Positions 33,342-43,011 of a stretch of DNA of 55,938 nt are shown here, piece after piece. The stretch is from Bacillota bacterium (GTDB taxonomy: Bacteria; Macinerneyibacteriota; Macinerneyibacteria; Macinerneyibacteriales; DSCS01). Both the position numbers and the translations under genes were made by a program. Under the pieces are notes generated by a model. The model was not told the origin of the DNA. It saw only the letters and a program-made list of their open reading frames with translations, and made no database searches. The stretch lies in the NCBI GenBank assembly GCA_011048995.1, contig DSCS01000029.1:69942-125879 (forward strand). The letters run 5' to 3'. How positions within the stretch are numbered: position 1 is the stretch's first letter; each line of letters begins with the position of its first letter.

Positions 33342-34214
33342 TTACCAGATTTCCACTTCAGGGTCCAGGGTAATACCTCTTTTCGCTTGAACTTGGCGGC
33401 GGATGAGTTCTAAAAGAGCCAGAATGTCTTCGGCGCTGGCGGACTCTTTATTGATAATAAAATTTCCGTGCTTTGAAAAGATCTCGGCTCCGCCCCTGCG
33501 TTTACCTTTAAGAGCAAGTTCCTCCACGAGCTTGCCTGCCGGAATGCCGGCCTGATAGGGATTTTTGAAAACAGAGCCGCAGGAGGGGTAGTCATAATGG
33601 CCTTTTTCCCGGCGTCCTGATATGGATCTGTCCATATTTTGGGTAATGCGCTCTTTTTTCCCTTGGCGAAGACGGAAAAGAAGGGCCAAAATAATCCACG
33701 GGCGATGCTGAAAGACAGAATCTTTATATTGAAAAGCCATTTCGTTTTTTTTGATCCAAAAGATGCGCCCTTTCTCATCCATGGCCTTAGCAGAGATGAT
33801 GATATCAGAGATCGACCGGTCATAAGCTCTGGCATTCATATATAAGGCTCCGCCCAGGTCTCCGGGAAGGCCATATAAAAATTCAAGGCCGGTTAGAGAG
33901 TAGTATCGGGCCTGTAAGGCGGCAAGAGATGTTCCCATCCCGCTCCCGGCCAGCAGATAATCCCTTCTGATGGAGATGAAACAAGGCCCCATATGGATAA
34001 TAAGGCCCGGGATAATCCGGCGGCTTAAAAGGATGTTGGAGCCGCCCCCCAGAACCCGGACAGGTATTTCCTTCTGACCGGCCCAAATAAGGACATCCCG
34101 GAGTTCATCTTCTGAATAGTAATGGTAATAATATTCCGCCTTTGCAGAAAGGCCATAGCTGTTATAGCATTGAAGGGAAACATCTCTTTCAATCATAGGA
34201 GGGAGCCGTTTCAT
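33342..34214 (-). CDS. murB: UDP-N-acetylmuramate dehydrogenase
   Basis: 290 residues. The FAD-binding motif RVLGGGSNILLS, GLEFLYGLPGDLGGALYMNA and the catalytic serine in YPSCGSVFKNP are visible, with the acid near the C-terminus (DPEVEIW). It lacks the type I insert and is of the type II form. It reduces UDP-GlcNAc-enolpyruvate with NADPH to UDP-MurNAc in peptidoglycan synthesis. The start is uncertain: ATG 34214 or ATG 34196, both overlapping the upstream gene and neither with a clear ribosome site; expression may depend on coupling. Confidence 0.93.
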   Translation of the reverse strand: MKRLPPMIERDVSLQCYNSYGLSAKAEYYYHYYSEDELRDVLIWAGQKEIPVRVLGGGSNILLSRRIIPGLIIHMGPCFISIRRDYLLAGSGMGTSLAALQARYYSLTGLEFLYGLPGDLGGALYMNARAYDRSISDIIISAKAMDEKGRIFWIKKNEMAFQYKDSVFQHRPWIILALLFRLRQGKKERITQNMDRSISGRREKGHYDYPSCGSVFKNPYQAGIPAGKLVEELALKGKRRGGAEIFSKHGNFIINKESASAEDILALLELIRRQVQAKRGITLDPEVEIW

Positions 34215-34776
34215 CTATGAGAGATTTGATTTTGCTTTGAAAGGAAAGAAAGAGGGGGTGGTTGTAACGCTTAATGAAATCCGTCGCTTCGGACAACGAT
34301 TTTAATCTGTCTTTATCCAGTTCGGGATAAGGGATCGCCGGATGGGGTAAGTCAGGAAAGAGAGCCGCATAGAGAAGAACCGGCTCCTCTTGTTCGGCTC
34401 GGTTCATTGCCTTTTTGCAGGCCAGATATTGTTCGATCAGCCCGGGTTGATGCATGCCTTCTTTAATAAGCCGGAAACATGAATAGTCAGGAGAAAAACC
34501 TGTGCTCTGAGAAAGGGAATAGCGTTTGCCTCTGAACCGGCCTTCGGAATCTTTCCAGAAGGCATAAAGGCGCTTTTCAGTTGCAGCGACATAGACTTTA
34601 GGCTCTCTGTCGGTTGAAGGATTCCCCTTGAGGGGTTGTGACGGAAAAAGCGGGATAAAGACAAGTTCTTCTGCATAACCGCTATCACGGGAAATGGCAT
34701 GAATCACAGAGTCAGGAATGACCCAGAGCGGCTGAGCTGTTTCAATAAGAAGAATAAAAAAAAAGATGAAAGACAT
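34189..34776 (-). CDS. unknown secreted or anchored protein
   Basis: 195 residues, no family recognised. A very short hydrophobic N-terminus (MSFIFFFILLIETAQPLW) could be a signal peptide or anchor, although it lacks the usual basic residues. The body is soluble, mixed alpha/beta in appearance, with FIPLFPSQPL, KVYVAATEKRLYAFW and a helical C-terminus. The promoter upstream places the transcription start almost on the ATG, so the mRNA may have no leader. It overlaps murB downstream by up to 26 bases. Confidence 0.65.
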   Translation of the reverse strand: MSFIFFFILLIETAQPLWVIPDSVIHAISRDSGYAEELVFIPLFPSQPLKGNPSTDREPKVYVAATEKRLYAFWKDSEGRFRGKRYSLSQSTGFSPDYSCFRLIKEGMHQPGLIEQYLACKKAMNRAEQEEPVLLYAALFPDLPHPAIPYPELDKDRLKSLSEATDFIKRYNHPLFLSFQSKIKSLIDETAPSYD

Positions 34777-34782
34777 AAGAAA

Positions 34783-34811
34783 ATCATACTTCAGTAATCA
34801 AAAAAAGTCAA
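34783..34811 (-). promoter_or_regulatory. promoter of the murB unit
   Basis: On the minus strand TTGACT (34811-34806), 17 bases, TATGAT (34788-34783). Transcription would begin close to 34776, the first base of the start codon. Confidence 0.65.
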
Positions 34812-34832
34812 GAGACGGGCACCGTGTTCCGA

Positions 34833-34861
34833 TTGACGCAGATTGTCCGAGATGATAGAAT
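34833..34861 (+). promoter_or_regulatory. extended -10 promoter of the TPR-uvrB housekeeping operon
   Basis: TTGACG at 34833-34838, 17 bases, TAGAAT at 34856-34861 with TGA directly before it (extended -10). It diverges from the murB promoter 22 bases away. Confidence 0.7.
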
Positions 34862-34879
34862 AAAGCAAAGGAGGTTCAA

Positions 34880-35287
34880 ATGAAAAAAGAAGGAATACAG
34901 TTAAAAGAGGAAGCTTATCAGGCAGCGGAAAAGGGAGACTTGCATACAGCCGTGGAACTTTATGAAAAAGCATCTCTTCTTTGTTCTGAGGATGCCGACA
35001 TTTTTTATTACCTCGGGGTAGCCTACGGAGAGTTGGCTTTGCGGGATATTTCACGCGAGGAGTTGTGGGAAGACAAAACTGATGAAGAGGACTATTTTGA
35101 AAACGCTGTCAAAAACCTTCTTAAAGCAGCAGAGATGGCCCCGAAAAATTATCATGCATGGAATAATCTGGGCCTTCTTTATAAAGCCCTGGACTGGGAT
35201 GATAAAGCAGCGGAGGCTTTCGAGCGGTCTCTTAAGATCGAGCCCGGGCAAGAAGATATTATGGAGATGCTGAACGATTTAAAATGA
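34880..35287 (+). CDS. tetratricopeptide repeat protein
   Basis: 135 residues of helical repeats without signal peptide. TPR units are visible at about 8-41 (AEKGDLHTAVELYEKASLLC), an acidic linker with EELWEDKTDEEDYFENA, and 90-125 (YHAWNNLGLLYKALDWDDKAAEAFERSL). A protein-protein scaffold of the cytoplasm; the partner is unknown. It has an AAGGAGG ribosome site and its stop overlaps the uvrB start (ATGA), so it is translationally coupled to uvrB. Confidence 0.85.
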   Translation: MKKEGIQLKEEAYQAAEKGDLHTAVELYEKASLLCSEDADIFYYLGVAYGELALRDISREELWEDKTDEEDYFENAVKNLLKAAEMAPKNYHAWNNLGLLYKALDWDDKAAEAFERSLKIEPGQEDIMEMLNDLK

Positions 35288-37293
35288 ATCTTCCCTCCCC
35301 GGGCCGCGGGTTTCATGTGACCTCTCCTTTTCGCCCAATGGGCGATCAAGGAGAGGCCATAGAAAGCCTTGTCACCCGTTTTCAGCAAGGCCAAAAAACA
35401 CAGACACTGTTGGGTGTGACAGGATCCGGGAAGACATTTACTTTTTCCAAAGTCATTGAGCGTATGGGTGTGCCGACGTTGATTATGACACATAATAAGA
35501 CTCTGGCCGGCCAGATCTATACGGAGCTTACGGGTTTTTTTCCGGAAAACAAAGTCTGCTATTATGTAAGTTATTATGACTATTATCAGCCTGAAGCCTA
35601 TATTCCTCAAAGTGATACTTATATTGAAAAAGACGCCTCTATCAATGAAGACATCGACCGCATGCGCCTGGAGGCCATTACGTCATTGCTGACACGCAGA
35701 GATGTGATCGTTGTGGCCAGCGTCTCTGCGATCTACGGGGTGGGTTCTCCCCAAGATTACAAAGCCTCTTCTTTGCGGATCCGCAAAGGGGTTTCCTATG
35801 ACAAGATGGATCTTCTGCGAGACCTTATCGGAATTTTCTATCAACGGAACGATATCGGCTTTTATAAGGGGGAAGTCCGCACAAAAGGGGATATTATCGA
35901 TATTTATCCTCCCTATGAAAACAATCCGGTTCGCGTGGCCCTTTGGGGTGATGAGGTAGATGATCTCTATTATTTTGATAATCTTACCGGCTCCCCTCTT
36001 GCGGCCTTAGATGAGGTGGAGATCTTCCCGGCAAAATATTTCGTCACATCAGAAGAGAATTTAAAGCGGTCTCTCAGCTTGATCCGCCAAGAGATGGAAG
36101 AGCGTGTCAGCCTCTTTCGGGAAGAGGGGAAACTGCTGGAAGCGCAACGGTTGGAAATGCGGACGAAATATGATTTGGAGATGCTGGAGAATATGGGCTA
36201 TTGCTCCGGAATCGAAAATTATTCACGCTATTTGACCGGAAGGGCAGAAGGGGAGCGCCCCTACGTTCTATTGGATTATTTCCCCGGTGAATTTTTAATG
36301 ATCATTGATGAAAGCCATATTTCTCTCCCCCAGATCAGGGGGATGTATAACGGGGACAGAGCCCGAAAGCAGAAACTGGTTGATTTCGGATTCCGTCTTC
36401 CTTCAGCGTTGGATAATCGTCCGCTCTATTTCGAAGAGTTTGAGTCTATGCTGGATAAGGCTCTTTTTGTGTCAGCCACTCCGGGTGATTATGAGAAAGA
36501 GAAGAGTACATCTGTCGTCGAGCAGATCATTCGCCCCACGGGGCTATTGGATCCTGTCATAGAAGTCCGTCCCACAGAAGGCCAGGTCTATGACTTGATG
36601 ACGGAAGCCCGTGAGATCATAAACAGGGGAGATAAGATCTTGGTGACGACCCTGACTAAAAAAATGGCTGAGGACTTGACGGCGTTTCTTAAGGAGAAGG
36701 GTTTTAAAGCCGATTATCTTCATTCAGAGATCCATACCTTTGAGCGTATTGAGACATTAAACAGTCTGCGGCTGGGGGAGTTTGATGTTCTGGTCGGGAT
36801 CAATCTTCTCCGGGAAGGGCTGGACCTGCCGGAAGTGTCCACTGTCTTTATTTTAGATGCGGACAAGGAGGGGTTTTTGCGCTCCTTCCGTTCTCTGATA
36901 CAGATCTCAGGCCGTGTGGCCCGAAATTCCAATGGTCATGTCATTATGTATGCCGACAGGATAACCGATAGCATGAAAGCCGCTATCGATGAGACAAGCC
37001 GAAGGCGTTCTGTTCAGGAGGATTTCAACCGAAAACACGGTATTACTCCCCAAACCATTAGAAAGGCCGTCAGTTTTTCCACTTTGCTTCAGGAAAAACG
37101 AAGAGACAAAAAGGATAAAGGTTTTGTTCTTGACACAGAAAAAGTTCCGCCTGAAAGTATCCCCGAAGCGATAGAAACCCTTACGGAATTAATGAAAATC
37201 AAAAGTGAGCAGCTTCTTTTTGAGGAGGCTGCCAAAGTGCGGGACGCTATTTTTGATTTGAGAAAAAAATTTGAGGAGAGGATGAAAATATGA
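35284..37293 (+). CDS. uvrB: excinuclease ABC subunit B
   Basis: 669 residues, full length. Walker A GVTGSGKT is at residues 44-51; the beta-hairpin that separates DNA strands is YYVSYYDYYQPEAYIP near 95-110; helicase motifs include FIIDESH-like LMIIDESHI, LFVSATPGDYE, GINLLREGLDLPEV and QISGRVARN. The C-terminal UVR motif (EQLLFEEAAKVRDAIFDL) binds UvrC. UvrB verifies lesions in nucleotide excision repair with UvrA and UvrC, which are not in this window. It overlaps both neighbours by 4 bases. Confidence 0.97.
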   Translation: MNLPSPGRGFHVTSPFRPMGDQGEAIESLVTRFQQGQKTQTLLGVTGSGKTFTFSKVIERMGVPTLIMTHNKTLAGQIYTELTGFFPENKVCYYVSYYDYYQPEAYIPQSDTYIEKDASINEDIDRMRLEAITSLLTRRDVIVVASVSAIYGVGSPQDYKASSLRIRKGVSYDKMDLLRDLIGIFYQRNDIGFYKGEVRTKGDIIDIYPPYENNPVRVALWGDEVDDLYYFDNLTGSPLAALDEVEIFPAKYFVTSEENLKRSLSLIRQEMEERVSLFREEGKLLEAQRLEMRTKYDLEMLENMGYCSGIENYSRYLTGRAEGERPYVLLDYFPGEFLMIIDESHISLPQIRGMYNGDRARKQKLVDFGFRLPSALDNRPLYFEEFESMLDKALFVSATPGDYEKEKSTSVVEQIIRPTGLLDPVIEVRPTEGQVYDLMTEAREIINRGDKILVTTLTKKMAEDLTAFLKEKGFKADYLHSEIHTFERIETLNSLRLGEFDVLVGINLLREGLDLPEVSTVFILDADKEGFLRSFRSLIQISGRVARNSNGHVIMYADRITDSMKAAIDETSRRRSVQEDFNRKHGITPQTIRKAVSFSTLLQEKRRDKKDKGFVLDTEKVPPESIPEAIETLTELMKIKSEQLLFEEAAKVRDAIFDLRKKFEERMKI

Positions 37294-38153
37294 AAAATTC
37301 AATTTATAATAATCCTTTAGTAAGGGATCTGGTCCGATTGGCTCTTTTGGAAGACCTGGGCCCTGACGGGGAAGATATTACTTCGGATCTTCTTTTTGAC
37401 CGGAGAAAAAAAGGAGAAGCGGAGATCCGGGCTAAAGAGCCTCTGATCTTTTGCGGATATCCCGTGATAGAAGAAGTCTTTCGTCAGGTAGATCCGGCGG
37501 TCAGTCTTCAAGCAATGGTCACTGAAGGAGCTGAATTGACCGGCCCGAGAACGGTCGTGAGGCTCGAAGGGCCAGCTGTCTCTCTTTTGAGAGGAGAGCG
37601 TGTTGCTCTTAATTTCGCTCAGCGGATGAGTGGTGTCGCCACGATGACACATCGCTATACTGCTGCTTTAAAGGATTCTCCTGTTCAGCTTTTGGACACG
37701 AGGAAAACCCTTCCGGGACATCGCATCACAGACAAATATGCGGTTAAATGCGGAGGAGGGGACAATCATCGGATGGGCCTGTATGACATGATGATGATCA
37801 AAGATAATCATAAAAGGGCCGCCGGGGGGTTGACGGCGGCTATTGCCAGGGCTCAGGCTCTCCGACGGAAAGGAATCATTTTGGAAGTGGAAGTGGAGAC
37901 CATCGAAGAAGCCCGTGAAGCCGCAATGGCCGGGTGTGATATCATCATGCTGGATAATATGGATAATCATTCCATTGCTTCGTGCTCAACGATGATCCGC
38001 TCGCTTACTCCTCATACCAAGATTGAAGTCTCCGGAGGGATCATCCTTGAACGTCTTCCCGACCTGGGGAAGCTGGACATTGACTTTATCTCCACAGGGG
38101 TTGTCACCCATTCGGCTGTAGCTGTCGATTTAAGCATGGAAATGGATTTTTGA
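37290..38153 (+). CDS. nadC: nicotinate-nucleotide pyrophosphorylase (carboxylating)
   Basis: 287 residues. EDLGPDGEDITSDLL near the N-terminus and the active-site block LDTRKTLPGHRITDKYAVKCGGGDNHRMGL are diagnostic of quinolinate phosphoribosyltransferase; MIKDNH and IEVSGGI line the barrel. It makes nicotinate mononucleotide from quinolinate and PRPP in de novo NAD synthesis. nadA and nadB are not nearby. The start overlaps the uvrB stop (ATGA) behind GAGGAGAGG. Confidence 0.96.
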   Translation: MKNSIYNNPLVRDLVRLALLEDLGPDGEDITSDLLFDRRKKGEAEIRAKEPLIFCGYPVIEEVFRQVDPAVSLQAMVTEGAELTGPRTVVRLEGPAVSLLRGERVALNFAQRMSGVATMTHRYTAALKDSPVQLLDTRKTLPGHRITDKYAVKCGGGDNHRMGLYDMMMIKDNHKRAAGGLTAAIARAQALRRKGIILEVEVETIEEAREAAMAGCDIIMLDNMDNHSIASCSTMIRSLTPHTKIEVSGGIILERLPDLGKLDIDFISTGVVTHSAVAVDLSMEMDF

Positions 38154-38259
38154 AAGTCATAAAGGACCTTTGAGGGGGGATAAGAAGAAAAAAAAGGGGG
38201 AAACGCATTTTTTTCATCATTTCGAGAAACTTTTTGTCTTTTTTTGCATCTATACATAC

Positions 38260-39897
38260 GTGAAGGAAAATAATCCCGTTGATCAGATTATAGAAAAAAT
38301 CAGTTTGGTTGATTTTATCAACCGTTATATTCCTGTGAAGAAAACCGGGAAAAATTACATGGCGGTATGCCCGTTTCATGATGACAAGGGGCCCTCTTTG
38401 TCCATAAGTGATGAAAAGGGGCTTTTTCATTGTTTCGGTTGCGGTAAATCAGGAAATATTTTGACCTTTTTGATGGAGTATGAAAATATCTCTTTTAAAG
38501 AGGCTTTGAGCCAATTAGCTCGCGAAGCGGGAGTCCCTCTCAAGGAAAAACCACAGGATAAGGCAAGAGAGAAGCTTTTTACCCTTAATGAAGAAGCTGC
38601 CCGGTTTTATTATGACAAACTGATGAGTTCTGATGAGGCCCGGGGGGCCCGGCGTTATTTAAAGGAGCGGAAAGTCTCAAAAAGTGTAGCAGAAGCATTT
38701 CGTCTGGGATACGCTCCGCCGGGGGGAAAGCTTCTTTTTGAGCAGCTGGCTGCAAAAGGCGCAAATATTGAAGAGATGTCCCGCCTTTTTTTGGCCCGGA
38801 AGGGGGAAAACGGGGCCTATGATATTTTTCGGAGCCGTTTGATGTTTCCGATCTGTGATGCGACAGGAAATGTCATCGCCTTCGGGGGGCGGGCGTTGAA
38901 AGAAGGACAGGAGCCCAAGTATTTGAATTCCGGGGAAACGCCTCTTTTCAAGAAATCTCATACGCTGTATGGTTTTCATCTGACCAGAAAGGAGATCTTC
39001 AGCAGCCGCTCGGCAGTCGTTGTTGAAGGTTATATGGATCTTCTGGCGCTTTATCAGCATGGCATTCAGAATGTCGTCGCTGTTTTGGGGACGGCCTTTA
39101 CCGAAGCCCATGCCGCTCTTTTGGATAAAAGGGTCAGTGATGTCACTCTTTTCTTTGACAGTGACGAAGCGGGGCAGCGGGCCGCTATCCGCTCGTTGGG
39201 GTATTTGTTCAATACGGGGATCAATACATGGGTCATCGTGAACGCTCCCGATAAGGATCCGGATGATACCGTAAAGGCAAGAGGACGCGCTTTTGTCAAG
39301 AAACTTGTTGAAAATGCCCGTTCCGGTTTTGATTTTTATGTGGATTACTATACGGCAGGACTTGATATTGATAATCCTGAACAAAAGGCCAATGTCTATA
39401 AAAAACTGAAGGATGATTTTAACAGTTTAGGAGATAAAGAGCGGCGCACCTTTTTTCTTCAGGCCTTAGCCCGGCGTTTCGGCATGGGGGGGGGAGCTGT
39501 TCAGGGAAAAAGGGGTAATGTCCGCCGCCAGAGAAGTAAAGGAAGCTTTCGCAAGGATGAGCTGCTATTTCTTCTTTATTTTTTGGAGAAAGAGGAATAT
39601 ACAAAGCAGCTGGCTGAAATATATGGAGACTGGAGTTATTTTCTCTCTGATGAACGGATTATCCGTGCTTTAAAAAAAGCCTATGAAGCCTATCAGACAG
39701 GAGAAAAAGTCCAGGGCCGGGGAAATTATGAGTATTTTGTTCATGATCCTCAGCTGCTGCAGGAAATGACGGCTTTGGTTTTCCGGGAAGTTTTTTCTCC
39801 CGGAGAGGAAATGTTTGAAAAGTTTTTTTTTAATATTACCGAGACGGTCAAATTGGAAAAGATGAAGGAGGAGTTGTTTGAAAAAGAATTGGAATGA
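38260..39897 (+). CDS. dnaG: DNA primase
   Basis: About 545 residues from GTG 38260, chosen because homologous DnaG proteins begin just before the [26 protein letters not shown] segment; the frame remains open upstream to 38170, but that extension is low-complexity and unlike DnaG. No ribosome site is visible before the GTG. The CHC2 zinc ribbon uses C37, H40, C58 and C61 ([17 protein letters not shown]). Toprim residues are in [14 protein letters not shown] and [13 protein letters not shown]. The C-terminal helicase-interaction region is short. It synthesises Okazaki primers. The order dnaG-rpoD is the classical macromolecular synthesis operon, here without rpsU. Confidence 0.93.
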   Translation: MKENNPVDQIIEKISLVDFINRYIPVKKTGKNYMAVCPFHDDKGPSLSISDEKGLFHCFGCGKSGNILTFLMEYENISFKEALSQLAREAGVPLKEKPQDKAREKLFTLNEEAARFYYDKLMSSDEARGARRYLKERKVSKSVAEAFRLGYAPPGGKLLFEQLAAKGANIEEMSRLFLARKGENGAYDIFRSRLMFPICDATGNVIAFGGRALKEGQEPKYLNSGETPLFKKSHTLYGFHLTRKEIFSSRSAVVVEGYMDLLALYQHGIQNVVAVLGTAFTEAHAALLDKRVSDVTLFFDSDEAGQRAAIRSLGYLFNTGINTWVIVNAPDKDPDDTVKARGRAFVKKLVENARSGFDFYVDYYTAGLDIDNPEQKANVYKKLKDDFNSLGDKERRTFFLQALARRFGMGGGAVQGKRGNVRRQRSKGSFRKDELLFLLYFLEKEEYTKQLAEIYGDWSYFLSDERIIRALKKAYEAYQTGEKVQGRGNYEYFVHDPQLLQEMTALVFREVFSPGEEMFEKFFFNITETVKLEKMKEELFEKELE

Positions 39898-41512
39898 AGG
39901 TGAACTGATCGATCAGATTGTCAGGGAAGCGGAAAAGAAAAACGGGATCAGCTATGAAGAGCTTAATGATTTGATCCCTGATGAAGTCGTTTCCCCTGAG
40001 TTTTTTGAAAAGATCATTGCCGAATTGCAAAAGAACGGTCTTTTGGTGGAAGATAAAGAAGAGGGAGGGCGGGAACTCGATTCTGATATTTTGGAGGATG
40101 CCCTGAACGAGAATACGTTAGATGACCCTGTCCGGCTTTATTTGCGCGAAATGGGGAAAGTCCCTTTGCTGGATAAAGACGGAGAGATCGAAGTGGCTAA
40201 AAGGATTGAAGAAGGGTATGACACCATAAAAAAACATGTCTTTAAGTTAGATTTTGTCGTTCCGGAATTGGCTCAGCGCATTAAGCGTTGTGATGAGCGT
40301 CATTGTGAAGACGTCATCAATATGGAATATAATGACATCAATAACTCTGAAAAACAGGAAGAGTATAAAGAAAAGGTGTTTCTTCAATTCTCTAAGATCC
40401 AAGGTATTTATGATGAGATACAGGAAGCGCAAAAATCTTTTGAAACAGCCAAAAAGAAAAGTGATAAAGAGAAATTGGCCGTGTTGTTGGACGGGAAACG
40501 GGAGCGTTTGAGGGTGGCCGTCGATGAGCTGGATCTCAATTATCCCCAGATCGACTCGTTGGCGACGAGGTTTAAGATCCTGGTCAAAAGCCTGGAAAAG
40601 ACAGAAGGCGACCTGGAGAAATTGATCAATTCCAAAAAAGCGAAAAAATTCGAGATCAAGGGGTTGGAGGAATATATCAAGTCAACCGAAGATGTTTTGG
40701 GGGAAAACCGCAATCAACTGAAACTCTATCTCCTGGAAGTGAACAAAGGGCTTCGTATTGTTGAACGGGCAAAGAAACATTTGATCAGCGCTAACGTGCG
40801 GTTGGTCATATCTATAGCGAAAAAATATACAAACAGAGGACTTCAGTTTCTGGATCTTATCCAGGAAGGGAATATCGGTCTGATGCGGGCCGTGGAGAAG
40901 TTTGACTACAAAAAAGGTTATAAATTTTCGACCTATGCCACCTGGTGGATACGGCAGGCCATAACAAGGGCTATTGCCGACCAAGCCAGGACGATCCGGA
41001 TACCTGTTCATATGATTGAGAATATCAACAAGATAAATAAGACCATGCGTATCTTCAAACAGGAAAACGGAAGGGAGCCTACCAACAAAGAATTGGCGGG
41101 GATCATTGAAATGCCTGAATCCAAGATCAACCAGATTAAAAAGATCGCTATCGATCCCGTCTCTTTAGAGACTCCCGTGGGAGATCAGGGGGACAGCCAA
41201 TTAGGAGATTTTCTGGAGGATACCCGCATTGAATCCCCTGAGCGCGTTGTCCAGTTGAAATTGTTGAGGGAAAAACTGAACGACCTTTTACTGACTTTAG
41301 AGGATAGGGAGCAGAAGATCCTCCGTCTGCGCTATTCCTGGATCGAAGGGAAATCTTACACTCTGGAAGAAGTGGGGGAGAAATTCGGGATTACCCGGGA
41401 GCGTGTCCGGCAGATCGAACAGAAGGCATTAAAGAAACTGAAGCACCCCAGCCGCAAAAGGCTTTTGGAAGAGTATGTCAGAATAATGGATGAGCTTTCT
41501 TCGAGGTATTAG
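39878..41512 (+). CDS. rpoD: RNA polymerase primary sigma factor
   Basis: 544 residues starting at TTG 39878, with AAGGAGGAG just upstream, inside the dnaG 3' end. Region 1.1 is at about 8-60, region 1.2 at [17 protein letters not shown], then a charged non-conserved insert, region 2 ([49 protein letters not shown]), region 3, and region 4 ([22 protein letters not shown]). Regions 2.4 and 4.2 are canonical, in agreement with the TTGACA/TATAAT promoters found across this window. Confidence 0.97.
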   Translation: MKKNWNEGELIDQIVREAEKKNGISYEELNDLIPDEVVSPEFFEKIIAELQKNGLLVEDKEEGGRELDSDILEDALNENTLDDPVRLYLREMGKVPLLDKDGEIEVAKRIEEGYDTIKKHVFKLDFVVPELAQRIKRCDERHCEDVINMEYNDINNSEKQEEYKEKVFLQFSKIQGIYDEIQEAQKSFETAKKKSDKEKLAVLLDGKRERLRVAVDELDLNYPQIDSLATRFKILVKSLEKTEGDLEKLINSKKAKKFEIKGLEEYIKSTEDVLGENRNQLKLYLLEVNKGLRIVERAKKHLISANVRLVISIAKKYTNRGLQFLDLIQEGNIGLMRAVEKFDYKKGYKFSTYATWWIRQAITRAIADQARTIRIPVHMIENINKINKTMRIFKQENGREPTNKELAGIIEMPESKINQIKKIAIDPVSLETPVGDQGDSQLGDFLEDTRIESPERVVQLKLLREKLNDLLLTLEDREQKILRLRYSWIEGKSYTLEEVGEKFGITRERVRQIEQKALKKLKHPSRKRLLEEYVRIMDELSSRY

Positions 41513-41514
41513 AG

Positions 41515-42489
41515 ATGATAAAGATCGACGGGAAAAATGAATCTATAAAAAAACGTAAGGTTGCCGTAATCGGATATGGGAATCAGGGGCGTCCACAGGC
41601 GTTGAATCTGAAGGACGGCGGAATCGACGCCACTGTTATTCTGCGGAAGGGGTCGCCCTCGGCTTCTTTAGCTGTCAAAGAGGGGCTCCGTGTTTTGAAC
41701 CCGGAAGAAGGAATGAAAAAATGCGATTTTTTCATTGTCCTCATTCCCGATGAAGTACAGACTGATTTTTTTAAAGAGCATGTTTATCATCGCATCCGGG
41801 AAGAGCAGTCCTTTGTCTTTGCTCATGGTTTTTCCTACGTATTCGGAGGACTGGAGCTAAAAAAATATCCTGTTGATATCGGCCTCCTCTCTCCCAAAGG
41901 CCCCGGAAAGGCTTTAAGAGAGCGTTTTTTGTCTGGGGAAGGGCTTCCCGGCGTTATGGCAGTGGAAAAAGACTTTACGGGATTATTAAGGGAGAACTTG
42001 ATCAGCTATGCATTTTATGTCGGGTTGCTCCAAAAGGGGCTGTTTGAAACGACTTTCCGCGAAGAGACTGTCTGCGATCTTTTTGGAGAGCAGATCTCCC
42101 TATGCGGCCTTACTGTGGATGTGATGAAGCGCTCTTTTTCAGCTCTTGTCCGTAGGGGGTATTCAGCTGAAATGGCTTATTTTGAAACTGTTTTTGAAAT
42201 GAAAGCCATTGTGGATTTAATTTACAAAGACGGGCTGGAAGGGATGAGAAAAGCGATTTCCGACACAGCGGAGTTTGGAGCCTATCTTGCCGTGGAGGAG
42301 CTGACTGACAAAAAGATGGATCGCCGCCTGGATCAATGGCTTGATGGGATCGAGTCCGGGGATTTTGCCCGCCGTTGGATAGAGGAGTACGGCAAAGGAA
42401 AAGAAAAACTTTATTTTGAACGAAAAAGTGAAAAAGAGAGTCTTATCGGCCGAACAGAGCGGGCGATGAAAGAAAAAGGTTATCTATAA
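41515..42489 (+). CDS. ketol-acid reductoisomerase-like protein
   Basis: 324 residues, size of class I KARI. VAVIGYGNQGRPQALNLKD is the nucleotide-binding loop, LLSPKGPGKALR carries the active-site lysine, and ETTFREETVCDLFGEQISLCG holds the Mg2+-binding Asp and Glu; further acids lie in YFETVFEMKAIVDLIY, and the substrate serine in ISDTAEFGAY. All catalytic residues are therefore present. However, the HAHALN segment of typical enzymes reads RPQALN, the middle is diverged, and no other branched-chain amino acid gene is nearby. It starts 2 bases after rpoD. It may be IlvC or a paralog with another substrate. Confidence 0.82.
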   Translation: MIKIDGKNESIKKRKVAVIGYGNQGRPQALNLKDGGIDATVILRKGSPSASLAVKEGLRVLNPEEGMKKCDFFIVLIPDEVQTDFFKEHVYHRIREEQSFVFAHGFSYVFGGLELKKYPVDIGLLSPKGPGKALRERFLSGEGLPGVMAVEKDFTGLLRENLISYAFYVGLLQKGLFETTFREETVCDLFGEQISLCGLTVDVMKRSFSALVRRGYSAEMAYFETVFEMKAIVDLIYKDGLEGMRKAISDTAEFGAYLAVEELTDKKMDRRLDQWLDGIESGDFARRWIEEYGKGKEKLYFERKSEKESLIGRTERAMKEKGYL

Positions 42490-42498
42490 GGAGAACAG

Positions 42499-43011
42499 AT
42501 GTATAAGATCGTCTATTACGGAGATAAACGTTTGACAACAGAGAATGAAAAGATCAAGCATATTGATGATACTGTTCGCAAACAGGTAAAAAAGATGATA
42601 CGGACCATGTTCAACAAAAAAGGCATCGGATTGGCTGCCCCGCAAGTGGGGATCAACAAAAGAATCGTGGTCATTGACACTTCATTCGGAGAAGATAAGG
42701 AGCATATCCTTGTGCTATTCAATCCGGAAGTCGTCACAAAAAGCACCGAAACAAATGTGATGGAAGAGGGGTGCCTCAGCTTTCCGGAATTGTATATCCC
42801 TGTTGAACGGGCCCAAAGCATAACCGTCCGGGCGCTGACCCTTGACGGGAAAGATGTGGAGTTTGAAGCTCATGATTTCTTTGCCCGGGTCATTCAGCAC
42901 GAAACCGATCATATTAACGGGGTGCTGATGGTCGACCGGGTTTCCCCCGATAAACGGCTGGAAGTCTCCGGCGAATTAGCTGAAATCAAAAAAATGGCGG
43001 AGATCGTTTGA
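42499..43011 (+). CDS. def: peptide deformylase
   Basis: 170 residues. The three motifs of the family are GIGLAAPQVG (residues 42-51), EGCLS (90-94, Cys92 metal ligand) and QHETDHINGVL (HExxH at 134-138). It removes the formyl group from nascent proteins at the ribosome. It is followed by fmt with a one-base overlap, the usual def-fmt pair. Confidence 0.97.
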   Translation: MYKIVYYGDKRLTTENEKIKHIDDTVRKQVKKMIRTMFNKKGIGLAAPQVGINKRIVVIDTSFGEDKEHILVLFNPEVVTKSTETNVMEEGCLSFPELYIPVERAQSITVRALTLDGKDVEFEAHDFFARVIQHETDHINGVLMVDRVSPDKRLEVSGELAEIKKMAEIV

